This document shows, piece after piece, positions 15,643-22,918 of a stretch of 23,699 bases of DNA (positions within the stretch are counted from its first letter, which is position 1; every line of letters begins with the position of its first letter). This stretch comes from CAZLNO01 sp964561005 (GTDB lineage Bacteria > Pseudomonadota > Alphaproteobacteria > Kiloniellales > Rhodovibrionaceae). The notes under the pieces were generated by a model. The model had not been told where the DNA came from. It made no database searches and was given only the letters and a program-made list of their open reading frames with translations. Location: positions 1-23,699 of the forward strand of contig CAZLNO010000063.1 of NCBI GenBank assembly GCA_964561005.1, read 5' to 3'. Made by a program: the position numbers and the translations under genes.

Positions 15643-16437
15643 ATGTCCACCGAGGCCGCGGACACCATCCTTCTCACCCGCCAGGACGGCGGCATCGCCA
15701 CCGTGGCGCTGAACCGCCCGGCCAAGCTGAACGCCCTGACCAAGCCGATGTGGCAGCGCCTGGGCGCCACCTTCGAGGCGCTGAACGCCGAGGCGGAGCT
15801 GCGCTGCGTGGTGCTGCGCGGCAGCGGCGGCAAGGCCTTCAGCCCCGGCAACGACATCGGCGAGTTCGAGACCGAGCGCGCCGACGCCGAACAGGCGAAG
15901 GCCTACGGCGCCGTCATGCACCGCACGCTGCAGGCGATCCGCGACTGCCCGGTGCCGGTGGTGGCGCTGATCGAGGGCATCTGCGTGGGCGGCGGGCTGG
16001 AGATCGCGGCGCTGGCGGACCTGCGCGTCTGCGGCCAGTCCAGCCGCTTCGGCGCGCCGATCAGCCGGCTGGGCCTGGTCATGGCGCACGCCGAGCTGAA
16101 GGCGCTGATGGACGTGGCCGGCGAGGCCGCGGCCAAGGAAATCCTCTTCGAGGGCCAGGTGTTCGGCGCCGAGGAAGCGCTGCGCAAGGGCCTGGTGACC
16201 CGCGTGGTCCCCGACGCCGAGGTCGAGGCCGAGGCCTACGCGACGGCCGGGCGCATCGCCGCCGGCGCGCCGCTGGTTCACCGCTGGCACAAGCGGTTCA
16301 TGAAGCGGCTGAAGGACCCGACGCCGCTGTCCGAGGCCGAGCTGGACGAGGGCTTCGCCTGCTTCGACACCGAGGACTTCGGCATCGGCTACCGCGCCTT
16401 CCTGGCCAAGGAAACGCCGAAGTTCCAGGGGCGTTGA
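15643..16437 (+). CDS. Enoyl-CoA hydratase/isomerase (crotonase) family protein lacking one catalytic Glu
   Basis: A 264-aa crotonase-fold protein, 25 bp after dctM. The oxyanion hole residues are in KAFSPGNDIGEF (64-75) and VGGGLEIAALADL (115-127). Aligned with rat enoyl-CoA hydratase, the Glu144 equivalent is E120 but the Glu164 equivalent, exactly 20 residues later, is Ile140 (FGAPISRLGL instead of the usual FGQPEILLG). Classical hydration uses both. Enzymes with one Glu are often isomerases, racemases or decarboxylases. The next gene is a CoA-transferase, so the pair probably activates and transforms a carboxylate imported by the TRAP system. No substrate assignment is possible. Confidence 0.9.
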   Translation: MSTEAADTILLTRQDGGIATVALNRPAKLNALTKPMWQRLGATFEALNAEAELRCVVLRGSGGKAFSPGNDIGEFETERADAEQAKAYGAVMHRTLQAIRDCPVPVVALIEGICVGGGLEIAALADLRVCGQSSRFGAPISRLGLVMAHAELKALMDVAGEAAAKEILFEGQVFGAEEALRKGLVTRVVPDAEVEAEAYATAGRIAAGAPLVHRWHKRFMKRLKDPTPLSEAELDEGFACFDTEDFGIGYRAFLAKETPKFQGR

Positions 16438-16440
16438 GCG

Positions 16441-17682
16441 ATGAGCGAGAATACGAAGCCCGCCGGTCCCCTGGCCGGCCTGAAGGTGATCGAGCTGGCG
16501 CACATCATGGCCGGGCCGGTGTGCGGCCTGATGCTGGCCGACCTGGGCGCCGACGTCGTGAAGATCGAGAAGGTGCCCGGCGGCGACGACACCCGCCGCA
16601 TGCTGCCGCCGGATGTCGAGGGCGAGTCCGCCGCCTTCATGATGATGAACCGCAACAAGCGCGGCATGGCCGTCAACCTCAAGGACCCCGAGGGCGTGGC
16701 GGTGGTGCGCCGGCTGCTCAAGGACGCCGACGTCGTCATCGAGAACTACCGCCGCGGCACGATGGAGCGCCTCGGCCTGGGCTACGAGACGCTGCGCCAG
16801 GACAACCCCGGCCTGATCTACGCGGAGCTGTCGGGCTTCGGGCGCAGCGGCCCCTATGCCGAGCGCGGCGGCTTCGACCTGATCGCCCAGGGGATGAGCG
16901 GCCTGATGTCCATCACCGGCGAGGGCCACGGCCGCCCGCCGGTCAAGGTCGGCGCGCCGGTCACCGACATCACCGCCGGCATCCTGGCCGCGCTGGGCGT
17001 GGTCTCGGCCGTGGTGGCGCGGGCGCGCACGGGCGAGGGCCAGAAGGTCGACACCTCGCTGTTCGAGGCCGGCATCACCCACACCTACTGGCAATCCGCC
17101 ATCTGCTTCGCCACCGGCGCCTCGCCCGGCCCGATGGGCTCGGCCCACCCGCTCAACGCGCCCTACCAGGCCTTCGAGACCGCCGACGGCTGGGTCAACA
17201 TCGGCGCGGCCAACCAGACCAACTGGCTGCGCCTGCTCGACGCCCTGGGCGCGCAAGAGCTGGCCGAGGACCCGCGCTTCGCCGACAACGCCGGGCGCAT
17301 GGCCCACCTGGACGCGCTGGTCGAGGCGCTGAACGCCCACTTCCGCGAGGCCGACACGGCGACCTGGCTCCAGCGGCTGGAGGCGGTGGGCGTCCCCGCC
17401 GGGCCGGTGCTGACCGTCGGCGAGATGCACGACGACCCGCAGACCCTGGCGCGCGAGATGGTGGTGGAGGCCGAGCACAGCCGCCTGGGGCGGGTCAAGA
17501 CCCTCGGCCTGCCGGTCAAGCTCTCGGGCACGCCCGGCGGGGTGGCGCGCGGCGCCCCGGTCTATGGCGAGCACACCCGCGAGGTGCTGGCGGCGACGGG
17601 CTGGAGCGCGGCCGAGATCGACGCCCTGGTCGCGTCCGGGGCGGTGGTGGCGGCCGACGACAGCAAGGAAAGCCAAGGCTGA
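16441..17682 (+). CDS. CaiB/BaiF-type (family III) CoA-transferase
   Basis: A 413-aa family III CoA-transferase starting 3 bp after the crotonase stop. N-terminal GLKVIELAHIMAGPVCGLMLADLGADVVKIEKVPGGDDTR is the family signature. The catalytic Asp that forms the mixed anhydride is predicted as D176 in KVGAPVTDITAG, matching the GxxxxD motif of formyl-CoA transferase. Usual substrates are carboxylates such as oxalate, carnitine, itaconate, mesaconate or bile acids. The donor would be succinyl-CoA, acetyl-CoA or formyl-CoA. Together with the TRAP genes it fits import followed by CoA activation. Its TGA overlaps the start of the next gene (TGATG). Confidence 0.95.
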   Translation: MSENTKPAGPLAGLKVIELAHIMAGPVCGLMLADLGADVVKIEKVPGGDDTRRMLPPDVEGESAAFMMMNRNKRGMAVNLKDPEGVAVVRRLLKDADVVIENYRRGTMERLGLGYETLRQDNPGLIYAELSGFGRSGPYAERGGFDLIAQGMSGLMSITGEGHGRPPVKVGAPVTDITAGILAALGVVSAVVARARTGEGQKVDTSLFEAGITHTYWQSAICFATGASPGPMGSAHPLNAPYQAFETADGWVNIGAANQTNWLRLLDALGAQELAEDPRFADNAGRMAHLDALVEALNAHFREADTATWLQRLEAVGVPAGPVLTVGEMHDDPQTLAREMVVEAEHSRLGRVKTLGLPVKLSGTPGGVARGAPVYGEHTREVLAATGWSAAEIDALVASGAVVAADDSKESQG

Positions 17683-18719
17683 TGGACTATCGCAAGCTGG
17701 GCCGAAGCGGCCTCAAGGTCTCGCCCATCTGCCTGGGCACGATGATGTTCGGCGGCCCCACCCCCGAGGCCGAGGCGCGGGAGATCGTCGCCGACGCCCG
17801 CGCCGCCGGGGTCAACTTCATCGACACCGCCGACGTCTACACCGGCGGCGAGTCCGAGGCCATCGTCGGCCGGGCCATCCGCGCCGAGCGGGACCGCTGG
17901 ATCGTCGCGACCAAGGTCGGCAACCGCGTCGGCGACGGCCCCAACGACGTCGGACTGTCGCGCGCGCAGGTCCTGCGCGCCTGCGAGGCCAGCCTGCGGC
18001 GGCTGGGCCTGGACCACGTCGACGTCTACTACCTGCACAAGGAAGATCCGGACACGCCGCTGGAAGAGACCGTCTCGGCGCTGGCGGCGCTCTTGCGCGA
18101 CGGCAAGATCCGCTATATCGGGCTGTCCAACTTCCGCGCCTGGCGCCTCGCGGAGGTCTGCCGGCTGTGCGACCGGGCGGGGATCGACCGCCCGATCGTC
18201 TGCCAGCCCTACTACAACGCCATGAACCGCATGCCCGAGGTCGAGGTGCTGCCGGCCTGCGACCACTACGGCCTGGGGGTGGTGCCCTACAGCCCCCTGG
18301 CGCGCGGCGTGCTGACGGGCAAGTACGCCCCCGGCGACGCGCCGCCCGGCGACAGCCGCGCCGGCCGCCAGGACCGCCGCATGCTGGAAACGGAGTGGCG
18401 CCCGGAATCGCTGGAGGCCGCCCAGCGCATCAAGGCGCACGCCGAGGCGCGCGGCCTCACGCCGGCGCAGTTCGCCACCGCCTGGGTGCTGAACAACGCG
18501 CTGGTCACCAGCGTGCTGGCCGGGCCGCGCACCCTGGACCAGTGGCGCCACTACCTGGGCGCGCTGGACCATGCCTGGACCGCCGAGGACGAGGCCCTGA
18601 TCGACGACCTGGTCGCGCCGGGCCATCCCTCCACCCCCGGCTACACCGACCCGAAGTATCCCGTGCAAGGTCGGCCGGTGCGCACCGCGTCGAACGCCGG
18701 AGCGGCGAAGTCGTCCTGA
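17682..18719 (+). CDS. Aldo/keto reductase
   Basis: A 345-aa NADPH-dependent oxidoreductase of the AKR (TIM barrel) superfamily. The ATG at 17682 overlaps the CoA-transferase stop. The N-terminus MDYRKLGRSGLKVSPICLGTMMFGG is typical. The catalytic tetrad is visible: Asp and Tyr in NFIDTADVYTGGESE (about 46-60), Lys in IVATKVGN (about 75) and His in VYYLHKED (about 118-125). It reduces a carbonyl or oxidises an alcohol; AKRs of this type act on sugars, aldehydes or hydroxy acids. It is the last gene of the operon and ends shortly before a 7-bp hairpin. The true substrate may be the product of the CoA-thioester pathway or an aldehyde by-product. Confidence 0.93.
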   Translation: MDYRKLGRSGLKVSPICLGTMMFGGPTPEAEAREIVADARAAGVNFIDTADVYTGGESEAIVGRAIRAERDRWIVATKVGNRVGDGPNDVGLSRAQVLRACEASLRRLGLDHVDVYYLHKEDPDTPLEETVSALAALLRDGKIRYIGLSNFRAWRLAEVCRLCDRAGIDRPIVCQPYYNAMNRMPEVEVLPACDHYGLGVVPYSPLARGVLTGKYAPGDAPPGDSRAGRQDRRMLETEWRPESLEAAQRIKAHAEARGLTPAQFATAWVLNNALVTSVLAGPRTLDQWRHYLGALDHAWTAEDEALIDDLVAPGHPSTPGYTDPKYPVQGRPVRTASNAGAAKSS

Positions 18720-18732
18720 CGCGCGGTGTGAC

Positions 18733-18750
18733 GCGCCGCACAGGCGGCGC
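18733..18750. terminator. Hairpin after the aldo/keto reductase
   Basis: GCGCCGC (18733-18739) pairs with GCGGCGC (18744-18750) over an ACAG loop, 14 bp after the AKR stop. No T-tract, so it may be only a 3'-end stabiliser or part of a Rho-dependent end. Confidence 0.5.
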
Positions 18751-18758
18751 GGCGCAAC

Positions 18759-18820
18759 GACTGTAGCCTTTGACTGTACCGATGACGCGGTCATTGGTGG
18801 ACAGCAGGAAAAGGACAGTC
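18759..18820 (+). promoter_or_regulatory. Repeat-rich leader of the small secreted protein
   Basis: GACTGTA is directly repeated at 18759-18765 and 18772-18778 (13 bp apart), and its complement ACAGTC occurs at 18815-18820, just before the start codon. Between them lies an imperfect 19-bp palindrome, 18779-18797, with core ATGAC-GCG-GTCAT. TTGACT at 18770-18775 could be a -35 element but no good -10 lies at 17 nt. The nested inverted repeats could fold so that the AAGGA ribosome binding site is adjacent to a stem. Confidence 0.4.
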
Positions 18821-18823
18821 GTC

Positions 18824-19147
18824 ATGACCAGCCCCAGCCGCCGCCGTCTCTCGCCAGCCCTCGCGCTTGCCGTCGCCTTCGCCGCCCTGCACGCACCCAC
18901 GGCCGTGCAGGCGGCGGATCGCCTGACGACCTCGGACCAGGTGGCCGCCCTGCCCGCCCCCGCCACGCAGGCCCCGGCGCGGAACGACGCTCGGGCGAAG
19001 CCCGACCCCTCTCCGCTATTCGACCTCACGATGAACGACGGCATCGAACGTCATCGCCAGGAGCGCGACACGGGTCTCCGCCTCAACGACAACGTTCAAC
19101 TGCACGGCGTGCATCGCCTGGAAATCTCCTTCGACAAGCTGTTCTGA
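18824..19147 (+). CDS. Small secreted or periplasmic protein of unknown function
   Basis: A 107-aa protein. The ATG at 18824 is preferred over 18770 because AAGGA lies 8-9 nt upstream and the product then has a convincing signal peptide: MTSPSRRR, hydrophobic stretch, then HAPTAVQA-A near residue 30. The mature part is about 77 residues, rich in Ala, Pro, Asp and Arg, with no Cys and a C-terminus of LRLNDNVQLHGVHRLEISFDKLF. I recognise no family. The leader has unusual repeats (18759-18820), which suggests regulated expression. It lies alone between the catabolic operon and the REP array. Confidence 0.65.
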   Translation: MTSPSRRRLSPALALAVAFAALHAPTAVQAADRLTTSDQVAALPAPATQAPARNDARAKPDPSPLFDLTMNDGIERHRQERDTGLRLNDNVQLHGVHRLEISFDKLF

Positions 19148-19162
19148 GGCGGTATCGCGCTT

Positions 19163-19188
19163 GGCCTTCGGCCGACTGCGTGTCCGAC
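19163..19188. repeat. Small hairpin plus CGACTGCGTGTCCGAC box
   Basis: GGCC-TTC-GGCC (19163-19173) is followed by CGACTGCGTGTCCGAC (19173-19188). The 16-mer is repeated exactly at 23574-23589 beside another REP array and after a similar hairpin. It is immediately followed by the REP-like array at 19191. Confidence 0.55.
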
Positions 19189-19190
19189 AG

Positions 19191-19251
19191 CCTCATGCTT
19201 CGACAGGCTCATGCTTCGACAGGCTCATGCTTCGACAGGCTCAGCATGAGG
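19191..19251. repeat. REP-like palindrome with three exact 16-bp tandem half-units
   Basis: CTCATGCTTCGACAGG is repeated exactly at 19192-19207, 19208-19223 and 19224-19239, followed by CTCAGCATGAGG. The outer arms CCTCATGCT (19191-19199) and AGCATGAGG (19243-19251) are complementary. It has the same organisation as 2992-3052 but a different sequence in the arms, indicating independent half-unit amplification. Confidence 0.9.
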
Positions 19252-19274
19252 TTGCGACCAGGTTGACAGGAGGA

Positions 19275-19303
19275 CCTCATCTTGAGCTTGTCGAAAGATG
19301 AGG
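19275..19303. repeat. REP-like palindrome
   Basis: Arms CCTCATCTT (19275-19283) and AAGATGAGG (19295-19303) flank GAGCTTGTCGA. It lies 31 bp beyond the ackA stop in the convergent gap with the small secreted protein gene and may act as a bidirectional 3'-end structure. Confidence 0.88.
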
Positions 19304-19333
19304 GGCATGGGTCAGCCGACCAGCTCGTTGGCG

Positions 19334-20512
19334 TCAACCCCACAGCGACCGCGTGTGCCGGGCGATGGTCCATTCCTCGTCGGTGGGGATGACGTGGACG
19401 GACACGCGGCTTTCGATCGTGCTGATCGTGGCGGCGTTGCGCCGGTTGGCCCGGTCGTCGAGCTCGACGCCGAGCCAGTGCGCATGGAGCCCGATCCGGC
19501 GGCGCACCTCCGGCGCGTGCTCGCCGATGCCGGCGGTGAAGACCAGCACGTCGAGCCCGCCCAGCGCCGCCGCAAGCGAGCCCAGTTCCCGCGACGCCCG
19601 GTAGCAGAACAGCTCCACCGCCTCCTCCGCTTCCGGCGCCCGGCTGGCCAGCAGGTCCTCCATGTGCGCCGAGATGCCGGAGACGCCGTAAAGCCCGCAG
19701 TCGTGGTACAGCAGCTCCGCGACCTCGTCGGCGGACATGCCCTTCTCCTGCAGCAGGTAGAGCACGACGCCGGGGTCGAGGTTGCCGCTGCGGCTGGCCA
19801 TCGGCAGGCCGTCCAGCGCGGTGAAGCCCATCGTCGTCGCCACGCTCTTGCGCTCCTTCATGGCGCACATGCTGGCGCCGTGGCCCAGATGCGCGACCAC
19901 GACCCGGCCGTCGGCATAGGGACCGGCGGTATCGGGCAGCACGCCGGCAATGTACTCGTAGGACAGGCCGTGGAAGCCATAGCGCCTCACCCCCTCCTGG
20001 GTCAGGGCGCGGGGAATGGCGAAGCGCTGTGCCACCTCCGGCTGGGTGCGGTGGAAGGCCGTGTCGAAACAGGCCACCTGCGGCAGCTCGGGATGCCGCC
20101 GCCACAGCGCGTCCACGGGCGCGAGGTTGTGCGGCTGGTGCAGCGGTGCCAGCGGGATGAAGGCGTCCAGGTCCTTGCGCACTTCTTCGGTGATGCGCAC
20201 CGCGGTGCGGTACTTGGCGCCACCATGCACGACCCGGTGCCCGGCGGCCCGGATGCGCACGTCGCCGGCCCGGCTGTCCAGCCAGCGCAGGATGCGCTCC
20301 AGCACGGCCGCGTGATCCGCCTCGTCGCCCTCCATGACCTGCTCGTCGACGGCGGCGCCGTCCGGGCCGCTTGCCGAGAACTCGGGGTCGTGGCCGATGT
20401 TCTCCACCTTGCCGTGATAAAGGGCGGTCAGGCCGTCGTCCTGCTCGGCGTAGAGCGAGAACTTCAGGCTGGATGATCCGGCGTTGATCACCAGGAGCCC
20501 GTCGGTGGTCAT
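19334..20512 (-). CDS. ackA: Acetate kinase
   Basis: A 392-aa enzyme of the normal length that makes acetyl phosphate and ADP from acetate and ATP, or the reverse with ATP synthesis. The ATP-binding signature LLVINAGSSSLKFSLY is at 6-21; HRVVHGGAKY, ACFDTAFHRTQP, RYGFHGLSYEY and TAGIGEHAPEVR follow in the expected order. A noted difference is HLGHGASMCAM, where the common sequence is HLGNG. The start overlaps the pta stop as ATGA, so the two are translationally coupled. Third gene of the fabI-pta-ackA operon. Probably active, with the HLGHG change likely tolerated. Confidence 0.97.
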   Translation of the reverse strand: MTTDGLLVINAGSSSLKFSLYAEQDDGLTALYHGKVENIGHDPEFSASGPDGAAVDEQVMEGDEADHAAVLERILRWLDSRAGDVRIRAAGHRVVHGGAKYRTAVRITEEVRKDLDAFIPLAPLHQPHNLAPVDALWRRHPELPQVACFDTAFHRTQPEVAQRFAIPRALTQEGVRRYGFHGLSYEYIAGVLPDTAGPYADGRVVVAHLGHGASMCAMKERKSVATTMGFTALDGLPMASRSGNLDPGVVLYLLQEKGMSADEVAELLYHDCGLYGVSGISAHMEDLLASRAPEAEEAVELFCYRASRELGSLAAALGGLDVLVFTAGIGEHAPEVRRRIGLHAHWLGVELDDRANRRNAATISTIESRVSVHVIPTDEEWTIARHTRSLWG

Positions 20513-21906
20513 GGCTTTTGTCCCCGCTGCCAGTGGTACAGCCGTAGGGCGAGCGCGCAGGACGCCATGCGCGACAGCTCGTCATCGGCGCGGCTGGTGA
20601 GCGCGATGGGGACGCGCGCGCCCAGCACGATGCCGGCGGCCTTGGCGTCGCCCATGTATTCGAGCTGCTTGGCCAGCATGTTGCCCGCCTCCAGGTCCGG
20701 GGCGACGAGCACGTCCGCGTTGCCGGCCACCGTCGTCGGGATGCCCTTGGCCTTGGCGGCCTCGACGCTGATGGCGTTGTCGAAGGCCAGCGGTCCTTCC
20801 AGAAGGCCGCCGGTGATCTGCTTGCGGTCGGCCATCTTGCACAGGGCGGCGGCGTCCAGGGTCGACTGCATCTTCGCCGACACCGTCTCGACCGCCGACA
20901 GCACGGCCACTTTCGGATTTTCGACGTCGAGCGCATGGGCCAAGTCGATGCAGTTCTGGATGATGTCCGCCTTCGCGTCCAGGTCGGGCGCGATGTTGAT
21001 CGCGGCGTCGGTGATGAAGATCGGCCGCACGTAGTCCGGGACATCCAAGAGGAACACGTGGCTGATCCGCCGCTCGGTGCGCAGACCCGCCTTGCGGGCG
21101 ACCACCGCGGCCATCAGCTCGTCGGTGTGCAGCTTGCCCTTCATCAGCGACTGCGCCTCCCCGGCGGTCACCAGCTCCACCGCGCGCTCGGCCGCCGCGT
21201 GGCTGTGCTCGGTGTCCTCCACCTGATAACCGGAGATGTCGAGCTTGGCGATCTCCGCCGCCTGGCGGATCTTCGCCTCCGGACCCACCAGCACGGGCTC
21301 GATCAGGCCGGCCTCGGCCGCGTACACCGCGCCCAGCAGCGAGGCCGTGTCCACCGGGTGCACGACCGCCATGGTCAAGGAGCCGAGCGCCTTGGCCTCG
21401 TCGATGAGGCGGCGCAGCTTGGCGCCGCGCTCGTGCATCTCCACGTCGGGAAGCTGCACCCGCGCCCGGCGCACCTTCCTGGTCGGCGCCATCACCTCGG
21501 CCGTGCCGGCCACGGCCACGTCGCCGTCCTGGCGGGTGCAGCGGCAGTCGAAGATGATGACGTTGTTCTCGGCCTTTTTCTCGCGCGCGGTCACCGTGAC
21601 GGTCACGGTGTCGCCCGGCCGCACCGGGCCCTCGAAGTGCAGCGACTGGTCGAGGTAGATGGTCCCCGGCCCCGGAAGCTGCGTGCCCAGGACGGTCGAG
21701 ATCAGCGAGCCCACCCACATGCCGTGGCCGATGATCTGGTGAAACACGTCGTCGCGGGCGTACTCCGGGTCGACGTGCGCCGGATTGACGTCGCCCGACA
21801 TCACGGCGAAGAGCTGGATGTCGCGCTCGGTGAGCTGGCGGACGAGGCTGGCGCTCTCGCCCACCTCGATCTCGTCGAAGGTCCTGTTTTCGATCATGTC
21901 GTTCAT
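20509..21906 (-). CDS. Bifunctional MaoC-like enoyl-CoA hydratase/phosphate acetyltransferase
   Basis: A 465-aa fusion. Residues about 5-130 are a MaoC hot-dog domain with the (R)-hydratase catalytic motif MSGDVNPAHVDPEYARDDVF and GHGMWVGSLIS. Residues about 150-455 are phosphotransacetylase: TMAVVHPVDTASLLGAVYAAE, SLMKGKLHTDELM, RPIFITDAAINIAPDLDAKADIIQN and NADVLVAPDLEAGNMLAKQLEYMG. Pta converts acetyl-CoA and phosphate to acetyl phosphate, passing it to AckA. The hydratase domain could hydrate short enoyl-CoAs, perhaps linking polyhydroxyalkanoate or fatty acid turnover with acetate. The start at 21906 lies 18 bp after fabI; ATG at 21897 is an alternative. The same fusion is known in other Proteobacteria. 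Confidence 0.94.
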   Translation of the reverse strand: MNDMIENRTFDEIEVGESASLVRQLTERDIQLFAVMSGDVNPAHVDPEYARDDVFHQIIGHGMWVGSLISTVLGTQLPGPGTIYLDQSLHFEGPVRPGDTVTVTVTAREKKAENNVIIFDCRCTRQDGDVAVAGTAEVMAPTRKVRRARVQLPDVEMHERGAKLRRLIDEAKALGSLTMAVVHPVDTASLLGAVYAAEAGLIEPVLVGPEAKIRQAAEIAKLDISGYQVEDTEHSHAAAERAVELVTAGEAQSLMKGKLHTDELMAAVVARKAGLRTERRISHVFLLDVPDYVRPIFITDAAINIAPDLDAKADIIQNCIDLAHALDVENPKVAVLSAVETVSAKMQSTLDAAALCKMADRKQITGGLLEGPLAFDNAISVEAAKAKGIPTTVAGNADVLVAPDLEAGNMLAKQLEYMGDAKAAGIVLGARVPIALTSRADDELSRMASCALALRLYHWQRGQKP

Positions 21907-21924
21907 GCTGGCGCCGTCGGGCTC

Positions 21925-22689
21925 CTATTCCATGATGTGCATGCCGGCGTCGATGTAGGCGATGTTGCCGGTCAGGCCGCGTGCCGCGTCGCTGGCCAGG
22001 AAGGCGGCGACGTGTCCCACGTCGTCGATGGTGACGAGCTGGCCCTGCGGCGCGCGCTGGCGGGCGCGCTCCAGCAGCTCGTCGAAGCGGTCGATGCCGG
22101 AGGCGGCGCGGGTCTTCAGCGGTCCCGGCGAGAGCGCGTGCACCCGGATGCCCTGCCCGCCCAGCTCCGCGGCCAGGTAGCGCACGCTGCTCTCCAGCGC
22201 CGCCTTGACCGGGCCCATGAGGTTGTACTCGTCGACCACCCGTTCCGAGCCGTAGAAGGTCACGGTCTGCAGACAGCCGCCCTCGGTCATCAGCGGCTCG
22301 GCCAGGCGCGCCACCCGGATGAAGGAATGGCAGGAGACGTCCATCGCCAGCGCGAAACCCTCCTGGCTGCAGTCCGTCACGCGCGCGTGCAGGTCGGCCT
22401 TGGGCGCGAAGGCGATGGAATGCAGCACGAAGTCCAGCCGCCCCCAGCGCTCGCGAATCGCCTCGAACACCGACTCCAGCTCGCCCTCGGCCCGGACGTC
22501 GCAAGGCACGAAGACCTCCGCCGCCAGCTCCTCGGCCAGCGGCTGGACATAGGGCCTGGCCTTCTCGTTCAGGTAGGTGACGGCCAGTTCCGCCCCGGCC
22601 CGGCGGAACTGCCGCGCGCAGCCATAGGCGATGGACTCCCGGTTGGCGATGCCGAGCACCAGACCCTTCTTGCCGCGCAGGTCGTGCAT
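21925..22689 (-). CDS. fabI: Enoyl-ACP reductase FabI
   Basis: A 254-aa short-chain dehydrogenase-fold enzyme that carries out the NADH-dependent final reduction in type II fatty acid elongation. GKKGLVLGIANRESIAYGCARQF (6-28) is the FabI-type nucleotide motif. Y146 in TVTFYGSERVV, Y155 and K162 (YNLMGPVK, Y-x6-K) are the FabI active site, and SPGPLKTRAASGI is the substrate loop. The start follows AAGGAG by 9 nt. It leads the operon with the MaoC-Pta fusion and acetate kinase, and may be a secondary FabI rather than the housekeeping copy. Divergent from the carbonic anhydrase gene. Confidence 0.96.
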   Translation of the reverse strand: MHDLRGKKGLVLGIANRESIAYGCARQFRRAGAELAVTYLNEKARPYVQPLAEELAAEVFVPCDVRAEGELESVFEAIRERWGRLDFVLHSIAFAPKADLHARVTDCSQEGFALAMDVSCHSFIRVARLAEPLMTEGGCLQTVTFYGSERVVDEYNLMGPVKAALESSVRYLAAELGGQGIRVHALSPGPLKTRAASGIDRFDELLERARQRAPQGQLVTIDDVGHVAAFLASDAARGLTGNIAYIDAGMHIME

Positions 22690-22861
22690 CTCCGCTGGCT
22701 CCTTCCGCTGATCCCGCGTCGCGGCGGGCTACCAGACAAACGCCGTTCGCCATTTTGCCGTTCCGTGAAGATTGTGCGGCGCAGCATCACGGGCAAGGGC
22801 TTCGCGGCCGAAGCCGGCGCCAGTCCGGCGGTTTCCCTCGTCCGATTGCGACAATGGGGAT

Positions 22862-22880
22862 GCAATGCGGCACGAATTGC
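22862..22880. promoter_or_regulatory. Inverted repeat GCAAT-N9-ATTGC upstream of carbonic anhydrase
   Basis: GCAAT (22862-22866) and ATTGC (22876-22880) form a dyad in the 229-bp divergent region between fabI and the carbonic anhydrase gene, next to TATTTT at 22882-22887, a possible -10. The arms are only 5 bp long, so it may be chance. The rest of the 229-bp region shows no other convincing element and no Pho-box repeat. Confidence 0.3.
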
Positions 22881-22918
22881 GTATTTTGGGAGGGCAGCAG
22901 ACGGGAGGAGGCAGCGCG

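Noticed and set aside
9606..17676. Very long overlapping open frames opposite the dehydrogenase, TRAP and CoA-transferase genes
   Set aside because: They lie antisense to genes with clear motifs, are rich in Arg, Gly, His and Gln, and reflect few stop codons in GC-rich DNA.
22690..22918. Pho box upstream of fabI
   Set aside because: No paired CTGTCAT-like repeats were found on either strand.
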